From Veillonella sp. (GTDB lineage: Bacteria > Bacillota > Negativicutes > Veillonellales > Veillonellaceae): a DNA stretch of 64,000 bases. Position numbers and translations under genes: made by a program. Shown piece by piece: positions 1 to 7,631 of the stretch; position 1 is the first letter of the stretch, and every line of letters starts with the position of its first letter. The DNA is taken from the NCBI RefSeq assembly GCF_018364065.1, contig NZ_JAGZMO010000003.1, positions 186,001 through 250,000 on the forward strand, written 5' to 3'. Below the pieces are notes generated by a model. That model was not told where the DNA came from. It saw only the letters and a program-made list of their open reading frames with translations, and ran no database searches.

Positions 1-470
1 TTCATCAGGTGAATACATGGCTTATCGGGCGCATTGCCGGAACAAGTTGGGCGCAGGTCGTTGTGTTATTGGCCGTGCTCGTCGTAGTATTTGCATTCCT
101 GTATTCGAAACGAATGACACTCAATGTGTTAGCCTTGCGCGATGAAACGGCTATCGGCCTGGGCGTGAATATTATGAAAAGCCGCTTGTTATTCTTGTTT
201 ATGGCTGTAATTCTAGCGGCTACCAGCGTATCGATTGGGGGCAGCATCGGCTTCGTGGGCTTGGTGGCACCGCACATTGCAAGGCGCCTTGTCGGGGCGG
301 ACTGCACATACGTATTGCCATTAACCGCACTCATCGGCGGCTGGTTGCTTGTTACGGCGGACTGGGTTGGCCGTGTTGTCATGGCGCCCGATGAAATGCT
401 GGTTGGCATCGTAGTGGCCCTGATCGGGGCTCCGTATTTTCTATTTATCTTAGCGCGTAAGAAAGGTTAG
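1..470 (+). CDS. FecCD-family iron/siderophore ABC permease (3' part)
   Basis: C-terminal part of a BtuC/FecCD-type permease that moves Fe(III)-siderophore, haem or cobalamin across the inner membrane. The frame is open from base 3, so the gene begins before the window; the GTG at 9 is an internal Val. Seen: four to five hydrophobic segments, the family hallmark GFVGLVAPHIARRLVG (the cytoplasmic coupling helix that contacts the ATPase), and the closing motif P-x-E-x-L-V-G-I-V-x-A-L-I-G-A-P-Y-F. The stop is directly followed by the GTG of the ATPase gene, so the two are translationally coupled and form an operon with the binding lipoprotein at 1475. The substrate cannot be decided from sequence; iron-siderophore is the likeliest. 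Confidence 0.9.
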   Translation, partial: HQVNTWLIGRIAGTSWAQVVVLLAVLVVVFAFLYSKRMTLNVLALRDETAIGLGVNIMKSRLLFLFMAVILAATSVSIGGSIGFVGLVAPHIARRLVGADCTYVLPLTALIGGWLLVTADWVGRVVMAPDEMLVGIVVALIGAPYFLFILARKKG

Positions 471-1475
471 GTGAGGGCAGTGAGTAATAGCTTATATATT
501 GATTCTGATGCTGTTTTCAATATGGAGGCAAACACAGACGCCAATAGAGACTCCAGTGAAGACTCTAACGAAGACGCCGGCAAAGATTTTAACAAAGGCT
601 CTAACAAAGCATCTAACAAAGACTCTGACGAAGGCGCTAATTCCAAAACCGGACTGGCCCTCGGGGCAAAAGAGACTGCCAAATCAGATATTGTCATCGA
701 AAATCTGACGACCGGTTACGATAAAAAGGCGATTATTGATCATCTGAACCTCACAATTCCGCGCGGTAAAATAACGACGCTCATCGGAGCCAACGGCTGT
801 GGTAAGTCGACCCTGTTAAAAACGATTTGCCGAATTATTAAGCCTATGAACGGCGCCGTGTATTTAGATGGCACGTCCATTCATGATGTACCTACTCATG
901 AGCTGGCAAAGAAACTGGCTATTTTGCCACAACATCCGACCGCACCGGAAGGGTTGACCGTACGAGAACTCATTTCATACGGTCGTGCACCGTATCGGAA
1001 CGGTATATTTTCGAAAGTTAACAAAGAAGATAAGGCTTATGTGGACTGGGCGCTTGAAATTACGCATCTGAAAGAATTGGCGGATCGGCCGATTCACAGC
1101 TTGTCCGGCGGACAGCGCCAGCGCGCCTGGATTGCCATGGCGGTGGCACAGGATACGGACATTTTGTTCCTGGATGAACCGACCAGCTTCCTGGATATTG
1201 CGCATCAGTTGGAAGTGCTGCAATTGGTGGACTACTTGAATACGAAGTTTGGAAAAACTATCGTCATGGTCCTTCACGAGTTGAACCAGGCGGCCCGATT
1301 CGCTGATAATATAATCGCTATGAAAGCCGGCGAAGTGCGGTTCCAGGGAACGCCGGAAGACGTAATTACCGACGAAATGCTTCGCGACGTGTTTAATATT
1401 ACGGCCATGATTATGCGAGACCCGGTTACACGCATGCCGTTCTGTATTCCCCAATACGTGGGAGGCGGTTTGTAA
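471..1475 (+). CDS. ABC transporter ATP-binding protein, iron/siderophore type
   Basis: ATPase partner of the upstream permease. Seen: Walker A GANGCGKST (residues 106-114), Q-loop near 154, signature LSGGQ (211-215), Walker B ILFLDEP (231-237), H-loop His near 269, the order and spacing of FecE/FhuC proteins. GTG start at 471 abuts the permease stop; a second GTG at 480 is possible. At 334 residues it is about 70 longer than usual because of a hydrophilic N-terminal extension rich in Asn, Lys, Ser, Asp and Glu, encoded by a degenerate 12-base tandem repeat (about 555-638, seven units). The ATPase domain proper begins near residue 73, so translation from a later start would also give a complete ATPase. 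Confidence 0.92.
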   Translation: MRAVSNSLYIDSDAVFNMEANTDANRDSSEDSNEDAGKDFNKGSNKASNKDSDEGANSKTGLALGAKETAKSDIVIENLTTGYDKKAIIDHLNLTIPRGKITTLIGANGCGKSTLLKTICRIIKPMNGAVYLDGTSIHDVPTHELAKKLAILPQHPTAPEGLTVRELISYGRAPYRNGIFSKVNKEDKAYVDWALEITHLKELADRPIHSLSGGQRQRAWIAMAVAQDTDILFLDEPTSFLDIAHQLEVLQLVDYLNTKFGKTIVMVLHELNQAARFADNIIAMKAGEVRFQGTPEDVITDEMLRDVFNITAMIMRDPVTRMPFCIPQYVGGGL

Positions 1476-2572
1476 TGAAAAACTGGAGTTTGTGCGCACT
1501 TTTGGTGCTAGTGCTTTTTGTCAGCGCCGGCTGCGGTGTAGCCGCGTCGGATTGGCAGATTGCATCGCCGCTTAAATCAAAAGCAGTTCATAAGCCTCTT
1601 TTCGATGTAAATGTACCTCGTGCAGATACATCGGAGGCCATTGATGCGGAGTTGGCGGCTCGCTATAAGCAGGTAAAAAAGGACGCAGATAAACTGTTCA
1701 CCGTAGAGAACGGAAAAACGATTTTAAAGCATAAGTACGGTACAACCGTATTGCCGGACAACCCGCAGCGCGTAGTAGTTATTCGATTGGAAGACCCGAT
1801 GGTTGCATTGGGCGCACCTATGGTGGGCGCCTATAACACGCCTACGTTTTATCTGCATGATGAACTGGTAAAACAGGGTGTGGCCACTATCAGTATCAAT
1901 GAAGATACGAAGGCCATTAACCTGGAGCAGGTGCAGGCGCTGAAGCCGGATTTAATATTACTTCGCGACTCATTTGACCGTAACACATATGACGCATTGA
2001 GTAAAATTGCGCCGGTTGCGGCATTGAACTTGCAACAAACAGAAAGCACCTTATTGGCTATGGGTCGCATTTTACATCGTGAAAAAGATGCAGAAGCCCG
2101 CTTGGCACTGTATTACAGCCGTGTAAAAGAAGCTCGCATGGAGATTAAAAGCATAATCGGCGATGAGCCGGTGGCACTTATCCGAGTTTTGAAAAAAGAA
2201 GTACGTCTCTATCCGTATGACTCGAATCCCATTAGCCGATTCATGTACGAACTGCTGAATATTCGCCCGGATGCATTGGCCATTTCACAGAATGGCAGCG
2301 ATACGAGTGTTATTTCACTGGAAATGCTCCCGGAAATTAAGGCGGAGTATTTAATTGTAAGCAGTGGCTATGGACCGAGCAGTGCGGGGAATAATGAGGC
2401 TGCAGAGAAACGCTATGCGGAACTTCGTGAAGATCCGCTGTGGCAAATCATTCCGGCGGTGCGGGATAACCATGTGTTTAATGTGGATCCTATTCGCTGG
2501 AATGCACATGGCATCATTGCGAAGGAAATGGCCATTGAAGACTTGCGGCGATATTTTATCAAACAACCTTAA
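1475..2572 (+). CDS. Periplasmic iron/siderophore-binding lipoprotein
   Basis: Substrate-binding component of the importer. Start and preceding stop share one base (TAATG at 1473-1477), an operon-type overlap. The N-terminus has Lys2, a hydrophobic run and a lipobox VSAGC with Cys20 as the lipidation site. The remainder has the class III (helix-backbone) FecB/BtuF pattern: a VLPDNPQRVVVI-like opening strand near residue 90, ALKPDLILL near 155, and a final stretch ending DNHVFNVD then a helix. About 70 hydrophilic residues separate lipobox and fold, longer than typical. It ends the operon; no strong terminator follows directly. Ligand unknown; Fe(III)-siderophore or haem is the inference. Confidence 0.88.
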   Translation: MKNWSLCALLVLVLFVSAGCGVAASDWQIASPLKSKAVHKPLFDVNVPRADTSEAIDAELAARYKQVKKDADKLFTVENGKTILKHKYGTTVLPDNPQRVVVIRLEDPMVALGAPMVGAYNTPTFYLHDELVKQGVATISINEDTKAINLEQVQALKPDLILLRDSFDRNTYDALSKIAPVAALNLQQTESTLLAMGRILHREKDAEARLALYYSRVKEARMEIKSIIGDEPVALIRVLKKEVRLYPYDSNPISRFMYELLNIRPDALAISQNGSDTSVISLEMLPEIKAEYLIVSSGYGPSSAGNNEAAEKRYAELREDPLWQIIPAVRDNHVFNVDPIRWNAHGIIAKEMAIEDLRRYFIKQP

Positions 2573-2583
2573 CAGGTAAAGCG

Positions 2584-2660
2584 ATAAAGCAATCTTGAAT
2601 GATATATAGAATGACAGAAAATGCAAGACCATAAAGTAATCTTGAATGATGTATAGCATG
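2584..2660 (+). repeat. Two near-identical 30-base direct repeats
   Basis: Copies at 2584-2613 and 2631-2660 differ at three positions (core AATCTTGAATGAT). They lie in the gap between the iron importer and the thiC leader. No function is evident. Confidence 0.7.
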
Positions 2661-2772
2661 TAAAATAATGTAGGCATAGTCTCGTATTACGGCTTTCCTT
2701 AATAATCATAGTAAAGAATTGAAGGTTGTTTTTTAACAAAACGTATACTATAATGAAGGAAATGCACAAAAA

Positions 2773-2855
2773 AGCTAGGGGAGCCTGTAGGCTGAGATAA
2801 GTTGAAGAAACTTGACCCTTGACCTGATTCGGATAATGCCGACGTAGGAAAGCTA
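2773..2855 (+). promoter_or_regulatory. TPP (thi-box) riboswitch
   Basis: Contains the conserved TPP-aptamer strings: GGGGAGCCT (2778 on), GGCTGAGA (2790s), ACCCTTGACCTGATT (2815-2829), GGATAATGCCGACGTAGGAA (2831-2850), closed by AGCT at both ends. It sits about 115 bases before thiC and is followed by an intrinsic terminator (2876), so thiamine pyrophosphate should cause premature termination. Matching of the conserved core is essentially textbook. Confidence 0.96.
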
Positions 2856-2875
2856 TACAGACTTATGGTGTTTTT

Positions 2876-2905
2876 AGCTCATCCAAACGTGGATGAGCTT
2901 TTTCT
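2876..2905 (+). terminator. Riboswitch expression-platform terminator
   Basis: Perfect 9-bp stem AGCTCATCC (2876-2884) with GGATGAGCT (2891-2899), six-base loop, then TTTTTCTTTT. It lies between the TPP aptamer and thiC and is the likely OFF structure. Confidence 0.9.
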
Positions 2906-2970
2906 TTTGCTTTTTTGCGTGTTTGATTAAGGTAAATGGTGTTATATGTAAACGCAAAGGAGGCTCTTCG

Positions 2971-4329
2971 ATGAAGGGACAAATGAAGGCTGAAAACAAT
3001 GAGCAAGTTCAAGTGAATGCAGGTGTTATGACGTATACCACGCAGATGGATGCGGCACGCAAAGGGATTGTAACGGAGCAGATGCGAATCGTTGCAGAAA
3101 AGGAACAAATGCGCATTGATGATTTAATGGCCTTGGTGGCATCCGGTAAAGTTGCGATTCCAGCCAACAAAAATCATACAAGCCTGTCACCGGAAGGGGT
3201 TGGCAAAAACTGCCGCACAAAGATTAACGTAAATTTAGGTGTGTCCCCGGAACATAACAATATTGATGAAGAATTGGAAAAAGTACGCAACGCCATTGCA
3301 ATGAAAGCGGAAGCGATTATGGACTTGTCCAACTTCGGTAAAACACAGGCATTCCGCACACGCCTTATCGATATGTCCACCGCTATGATCGGTACTGTGC
3401 CAATGTATGATGCGGTAGGTATGTTGGATAAAGATTTAAAAGACATTACTGTTGATGAATTTTTCGAAGTTGTGGAACAGCACGCGAAAGACGGCGTAGA
3501 CTTCATGACCATTCATTGCGGCATGAACCAGAAAACAGCGCAGCGCATTAAAGACAATCCACGTTTGACCAATATCGTATCCCGCGGCGGTTCCCTCTTA
3601 TTCGCCTGGATGGAAATGAACAAACAGGAAAATCCGTTCTACGAATACTATGACCGTTTGTTGGATATTTGCGAAGAATACGACGTAACCTTGAGCCTCG
3701 GCGATGCTTGCCGTCCTGGTTGTACTCATGATGCTACCGATGCGGCTCAGATTGAAGAGTTGATCACATTGGGCGAATTGACTAAACGCGCATGGGAGCA
3801 CAATGTACAGGTTATGATTGAAGGTCCGGGCCACATGGTATTGACTGAAATCGCAGCCAATATGAAACTGGAAAAACGCCTTTGCCATGAAGCGCCATTC
3901 TACGTGTTGGGGCCATTGGTGACTGATATTGCACCTGGCTATGACCACATTACCAGTGCTATCGGCGGTGCCATTGCCGGCTCCTGCGGTGCCGATTTCC
4001 TCTGCTACGTAACACCGGCGGAACATTTGCGTTTACCAACCGTTGAAGACGTAAAAGAAGGCATCATCGCTACACGTATTGCAGCGCACGCAGCAGATTT
4101 GGCAAAAGGTATTCCGGGCGCACAAGCTTGGGATGACGCTATGAGTAAAGCCCGTGCGGAAGTTGATTTCGATACCATGATTTCCTTGGCAATCGACCCT
4201 GAAAAAGCGCGTCGTTACTATGAATCCAGCAAACCTGAATGCGAAGGCACCTGCACCATGTGCGGTAAAATGTGTCCGGCCCGTACCATGAAACACATCT
4301 TGGCCGGTGAAGACGTGTCCATTCGATAA
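2971..4329 (+). CDS. thiC: Phosphomethylpyrimidine synthase ThiC
   Basis: Radical-SAM-type enzyme converting aminoimidazole ribotide to 4-amino-5-hydroxymethyl-2-methylpyrimidine phosphate, the pyrimidine half of thiamine. Start taken at 2971 because AAAGGAGG ends just upstream; the frame is open further 5' but those residues overlap the riboswitch terminator. 452 residues, the short bacterial/archaeal form without the long N-terminal domain. Seen: the conserved NxGxSP-like LGVSPEHNNIDEE, DFMTIHCGM, EGPGHM, APFYVLGPLVTDIAPGYDHI, and a C-terminal cluster-binding Cys set CTMCGKMC with one residue fewer between the last two Cys than the CX2CX4C of long ThiC. Controlled by the TPP riboswitch; no other thi genes are adjacent. 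Confidence 0.97.
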   Translation: MKGQMKAENNEQVQVNAGVMTYTTQMDAARKGIVTEQMRIVAEKEQMRIDDLMALVASGKVAIPANKNHTSLSPEGVGKNCRTKINVNLGVSPEHNNIDEELEKVRNAIAMKAEAIMDLSNFGKTQAFRTRLIDMSTAMIGTVPMYDAVGMLDKDLKDITVDEFFEVVEQHAKDGVDFMTIHCGMNQKTAQRIKDNPRLTNIVSRGGSLLFAWMEMNKQENPFYEYYDRLLDICEEYDVTLSLGDACRPGCTHDATDAAQIEELITLGELTKRAWEHNVQVMIEGPGHMVLTEIAANMKLEKRLCHEAPFYVLGPLVTDIAPGYDHITSAIGGAIAGSCGADFLCYVTPAEHLRLPTVEDVKEGIIATRIAAHAADLAKGIPGAQAWDDAMSKARAEVDFDTMISLAIDPEKARRYYESSKPECEGTCTMCGKMCPARTMKHILAGEDVSIR

Positions 4330-4389
4330 GAAGAGCAAAACTTAAGAAATTGTGACAGTATGTGATATAATATACATATAGTCAATAAT

Positions 4390-4430
4390 AGAGGCATTTG
4401 TAAAAGTACTTACGAGTGCCTCTGTTTTTG
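4390..4430 (+). terminator. Intrinsic terminator after thiC
   Basis: AGAGGCA (4390-4396) pairs with TGCCTCT (4417-4423), followed by GTTTTTGT. The remaining thiC-guaA gap (4431-4610) is AT-rich; a TATAAT at 4501 has no convincing -35 partner. Confidence 0.7.
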
Positions 4431-4624
4431 TCTTCTAAGTGTGGATAGCAGTGGAGCTAATTATTATATTAGTAGTTAGGAGAACGCTTGCTTTCTATGG
4501 TATAATATTATATTGAACAAACACTTAATAGAAATTATTGAATGTAGCTATGAATATGATTTTTGAAGTTTTTTACAAAAAATGAGTAAACATAGGCAGT
4601 ACTGTTGCATTGATGGAGGGTATA

Positions 4625-6160
4625 ATGAACCAAAAAGAGCTTGTCATTGTTGTTGATTTTGGTGGACAGTATAACCAGCTGATCGCACGCCGCGTTCGTG
4701 AAAATCACGTATATTGCGAAGTGTATCCGTACGATAAAGCGGTTGCTAAAATTAAAGAATTAAGACCGATGGGCGTTATTTTCACCGGCGGTCCTAACAG
4801 TGTGTACGAAGATAATTCGCCACGCATTGAAAAAGAAGTGTTCGAATTGGGAATTCCTGTACTCGGCCTTTGCTATGGCATGCAGCTCATGGCGCATACA
4901 TTGGGCGGCGAAGTTAAATCCGCTGATGCACGCGAGTTTGGCAAAACACCTGTAACAGTAAACACACAGTCTCCTTTATTCAAAGGTCTCAGCGAAAACG
5001 AAATCGTTTGGATGAGCCATGTGGACTATGTAGCATCTGTGCCTGAAGGGTTCGAAGTAGTGGCACATACTGCAAACTGCCCTGTAGCAGCTATGCAGAA
5101 TGAAGCGCAAAAATTATATGCCATGCAGTACCATCCGGAAGTTCTTCACAGCGAACACGGCAAAGAAATGATTCACAACTTCTTGTTTGAAGTGTGCGGT
5201 TGCCATGGTGAATGGACAATGGCCAACTATGCAAAAGTGGCTGTAGAAGAGATCCGCAACAAAGTGGGCGACGGCAAAGTATTACTCGCTTTATCCGGCG
5301 GCGTTGACAGCTCCGTAGCGGCAGCGCTTATTTCTAAAGCCGTAGGTAGCCAGCTTACTTGTATTTTCGTTGACCACGGTTTAATGCGTAAAAACGAAGG
5401 CGATGAAGTAGAAGCGGCGTTCAAAGACTCCGGCATGCACTTCATCCGCGTTGATGCGGCTGACCGTTTCTTAGGCCGTTTAGCCGGCGTTGAAGAACCG
5501 GAACAAAAACGTAAAATTATCGGCGAAGAATTCATTCGCGTATTTGAAGACGAAGGCCGTAAAATCGGTTCCGTTGATTTCTTGGCACAGGGCACGATTT
5601 ACCCTGACGTTATCGAATCCGGTGCCGGCGATGCTGCCGTAATTAAGAGCCATCACAACGTAGGCGGTTTGCCTGCAGTTGTTGATTTCAAAGGCTTAAT
5701 TGAACCACTTCGCAACCTGTTCAAAGACGAAGTTCGCGAATTAGGTGCTGAACTCGGTTTAGCTGACTACTTAGTATGGCGTCAACCATTCCCGGGTCCT
5801 GGCCTTGCTATCCGTGTAATGGGCGAAATCACTCCTGAAAAATTGGACATTTTACGTGATGCGGACGCCGTATTCCGTGAAGAAATCGCCAATGCGGGCC
5901 TTGATCGCTCCATCAACCAGTACTTTGCTGTATTGACCAGCACACGTACTGTAGGCGTTATGGGTGACTTCCGTACTTACGATTACACCTTGGCATTGCG
6001 CGGTGTAACCACAACCGACTTCATGACAGCCGACTGGGCACGCATTCCATACGAAGTATTGGATAAAATCTCCGTGCGCATTATTAACGAAGTAAAACAC
6101 ATCAACCGTATCGTGTATGATATTACTTCCAAACCACCGGCTACCATTGAGTGGGAATAA
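4625..6160 (+). CDS. guaA: GMP synthase (glutamine-hydrolysing)
   Basis: Converts XMP to GMP with ATP and glutamine. Start at 4625 is set by GGAGGG four bases upstream; the frame also contains TTG 4610 and ATG 4613, which would place the ribosome on the SD itself. 511 residues. Domains in order: class I glutamine amidotransferase (1 to about 190) with Cys83 in LGLCYGMQ and the His/Glu pair in MQYHPE; ATP-pyrophosphatase domain with P-loop LSGGVDSSV; dimerisation domain ending in KPPATIEWE, the invariant GuaA C-terminus. Monocistronic, bounded by terminators at 4390 and 6252. No guanine riboswitch motif is visible upstream. Confidence 0.98.
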   Translation: MNQKELVIVVDFGGQYNQLIARRVRENHVYCEVYPYDKAVAKIKELRPMGVIFTGGPNSVYEDNSPRIEKEVFELGIPVLGLCYGMQLMAHTLGGEVKSADAREFGKTPVTVNTQSPLFKGLSENEIVWMSHVDYVASVPEGFEVVAHTANCPVAAMQNEAQKLYAMQYHPEVLHSEHGKEMIHNFLFEVCGCHGEWTMANYAKVAVEEIRNKVGDGKVLLALSGGVDSSVAAALISKAVGSQLTCIFVDHGLMRKNEGDEVEAAFKDSGMHFIRVDAADRFLGRLAGVEEPEQKRKIIGEEFIRVFEDEGRKIGSVDFLAQGTIYPDVIESGAGDAAVIKSHHNVGGLPAVVDFKGLIEPLRNLFKDEVRELGAELGLADYLVWRQPFPGPGLAIRVMGEITPEKLDILRDADAVFREEIANAGLDRSINQYFAVLTSTRTVGVMGDFRTYDYTLALRGVTTTDFMTADWARIPYEVLDKISVRIINEVKHINRIVYDITSKPPATIEWE

Positions 6161-6251
6161 TCTCAACATAAATTTATAGTTAAGCTGATTGAATATTCTT
6201 TGAGCGTAAATCTTGACGTATTCTAGATAATTAATAGTAGTGTAATTAAAT

Positions 6252-6294
6252 AATAGTGTAACTTAATTAATTAAGTTACACTATTATTTTTTTT
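6252..6294 (+). terminator. Intrinsic terminator after guaA
   Basis: A perfect 34-base palindrome (6252-6285; outer arm AATAGTGTAACTTAA) followed by ATTTTTTTTT. Confidence 0.9.
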
Positions 6295-6325
6295 ATGGAG
6301 ATTAATTTAGTAAGGAGAGGATTAT

Positions 6326-6787
6326 ATGATTATCAGACATGCAACTGTGGCGGATATTCCTGACATTGCGGCCGTTGAGGCAGAATGTTTTCCACCGGCG
6401 GAAGCAGCCAAAGAGAAAGATTTTGTTGATCGAGTTAAAGAGTATGGCAACCATTTCTGGCTCATGTACGATGGTGATAAGCTAATCGCCTTTGTCGCTG
6501 GAATGGTAAGAGACGAAGCTGATTTAGTTGACGAAATGTATTCAGATGCTTCTATGCATAATGAAAACGGCGCTTGGCAGATGATTTTCGGTGTTAATAT
6601 AATTCCTGCTTATCGCAAACGTGGACTAGCAGGGGAATTGATTCAACGCGCCATTGACGATGCTAGAGCGCAGGGACGCAAAGGTCTTATACTTACTTGC
6701 AAAGATAAGCTCATTCATTACTATGAAAAATTCGGCTTTATGGATGAAGGCGTATCTGATAAATCCACTCATGGTAATGTGGCGTAG
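6326..6787 (+). CDS. GNAT-family N-acetyltransferase, C-terminus cut by an amber codon
   Basis: Acetyl-CoA-dependent N-acetyltransferase of unknown substrate. 153 residues, start fixed by AAGGAGAGG upstream. Seen: N-terminal IIRHATVADIPDIAAVE, acetyl-CoA-binding motif A NIIPAYRKRGLAGELI, and motif B HYYEKFGF. The reading frame stops at TAG 6785-6787, yet the same frame continues HQMRLTF and ends at TAG 6809-6811. Relatives of this GNAT subgroup commonly end in a W-x-x-M-x-L-x-F tail, so the stop looks like a TGG to TAG change that removes the last eight residues, probably the final beta strand. Activity is therefore uncertain. Single-gene unit between two terminators. Confidence 0.85.
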   Translation: MIIRHATVADIPDIAAVEAECFPPAEAAKEKDFVDRVKEYGNHFWLMYDGDKLIAFVAGMVRDEADLVDEMYSDASMHNENGAWQMIFGVNIIPAYRKRGLAGELIQRAIDDARAQGRKGLILTCKDKLIHYYEKFGFMDEGVSDKSTHGNVA

Positions 6788-6869
6788 CATCAAATGCGAT
6801 TGACCTTTTAGTTTGTTGCAGTATATCATAACCATCAATATTCAAGATTAAAATGTAATATATAAAATA

Positions 6870-6910
6870 AGATCTGTCGGTCAAGGAATTGGCCGACAGG
6901 TCTTTTTTAT
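6870..6910 (+). terminator. Intrinsic terminator after GNAT gene
   Basis: AGATCTGTCGG (6870-6880) pairs with CCGACAGGTCT (6893-6903) with one G-T pair, then TTTTTT. It shares CTGTCGGTCAA with the terminator at 17824, at the other side of the defence-type island. Confidence 0.9.
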
Positions 6911-6930
6911 ATAAGTGAGCAATTTGCGAT

Positions 6931-7017
6931 ACGTAAATTAATTAATTTACGTATTGACGAACACTAAGATATATAATATGATAGAAACATAATAAAACGT
7001 AAATTATAAAATTTACA
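6931..7017 (+). promoter_or_regulatory. Promoter of the type I R-M operon, flanked by palindromes
   Basis: A -35 TTGACG (6954-6959) and -10 TATGAT (6977-6982) are 17 bases apart. Immediately upstream is a perfect 22-base palindrome (6931-6952, half-site ACGTAAATTAA). Just downstream is a second inverted repeat, GTAAATT and AATTTAC around 7000-7017, sharing the ACGTAAATT half-site. This is the arrangement of a pair of operators around a promoter; the regulator is not identified. Confidence 0.65.
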
Positions 7018-7030
7018 GGAGGTGAAGTTG

Positions 7031-7627
7031 ATGATACGATTGGGAGACTTAGCTGATATTGTATCCGGATATAATATAGCTAGGTTGTCGGAAGAGGAGC
7101 AGGAACTAAAATATACTAATGCAGATTTTGACCATGATTTTTATCGAATGAAGACTGCGATGACTACAAATGCGATTATATATCGCCAATCTAATTCAGG
7201 CGATAATATGGCGGCAACAATTATTTCCAATGAAAATCAAAATAAGTTTATAAGTCAAGTGTTTTCCGTAATAAAGGTTGATTCTAGACTTTTGCATCCA
7301 TACTACCTCTGTTATCTGTTGAATGAATCGGAAATTATAAATAAGCAGTGTAGCCTTTTATTGCAAGGTTCGGTTATTACGCGATTATCAGCACAACAGT
7401 TAAAGCAAATAAAAATACCGCTTAAACCTATGAGCAGGCAAGAAGAAATAGGAGAGTTTTATGTAAAGGTCTTATATCAACGGTATTTAGAGACAAAAAA
7501 AGTGGAGCTTAAGTTCCAGGCTTTTCGCGGTGTTCTACATAATCTCGAAATGGAAAAGATTAAGCTTAAGAGTGAAGGACTTCGTAAAATTTTACGTGAT
7601 CAGATGATGGATAAAAAGGAGATATAA
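7031..7627 (+). CDS. Short HsdS-like protein (single specificity-type domain)
   Basis: 198 residues starting at ATG 7031, behind AGGAGGTG at about 7017; a GTG at 7022 lies inside that SD. The protein resembles half of a type I specificity subunit: an N-terminal target-recognition-like start IRLGDLADIVSGYN, a strand LLQGSVITRLSAQQLKQIKIPL typical of the end of an HsdS TRD, then a long charged helix (about 145-198) like the conserved spacer helix. Full HsdS proteins have two such units, and a complete one is encoded at 9251. First gene of the operon, five bases before hsdM. It could be an accessory or regulatory S-like subunit, or could form an alternative half-S dimer. Function not known. Confidence 0.7.
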   Translation: MIRLGDLADIVSGYNIARLSEEEQELKYTNADFDHDFYRMKTAMTTNAIIYRQSNSGDNMAATIISNENQNKFISQVFSVIKVDSRLLHPYYLCYLLNESEIINKQCSLLLQGSVITRLSAQQLKQIKIPLKPMSRQEEIGEFYVKVLYQRYLETKKVELKFQAFRGVLHNLEMEKIKLKSEGLRKILRDQMMDKKEI

Positions 7628-7631
7628 CATT

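Noticed and set aside
2584..2660. Attachment-site repeats
   Set aside because: The repeats are only 17 bases apart and enclose nothing; a local duplication is the simpler explanation.
4478..4506. Promoter before guaA based on TATAAT at 4501
   Set aside because: No -35-like hexamer at 16-18 bases; TTGCTT is only seven bases away.
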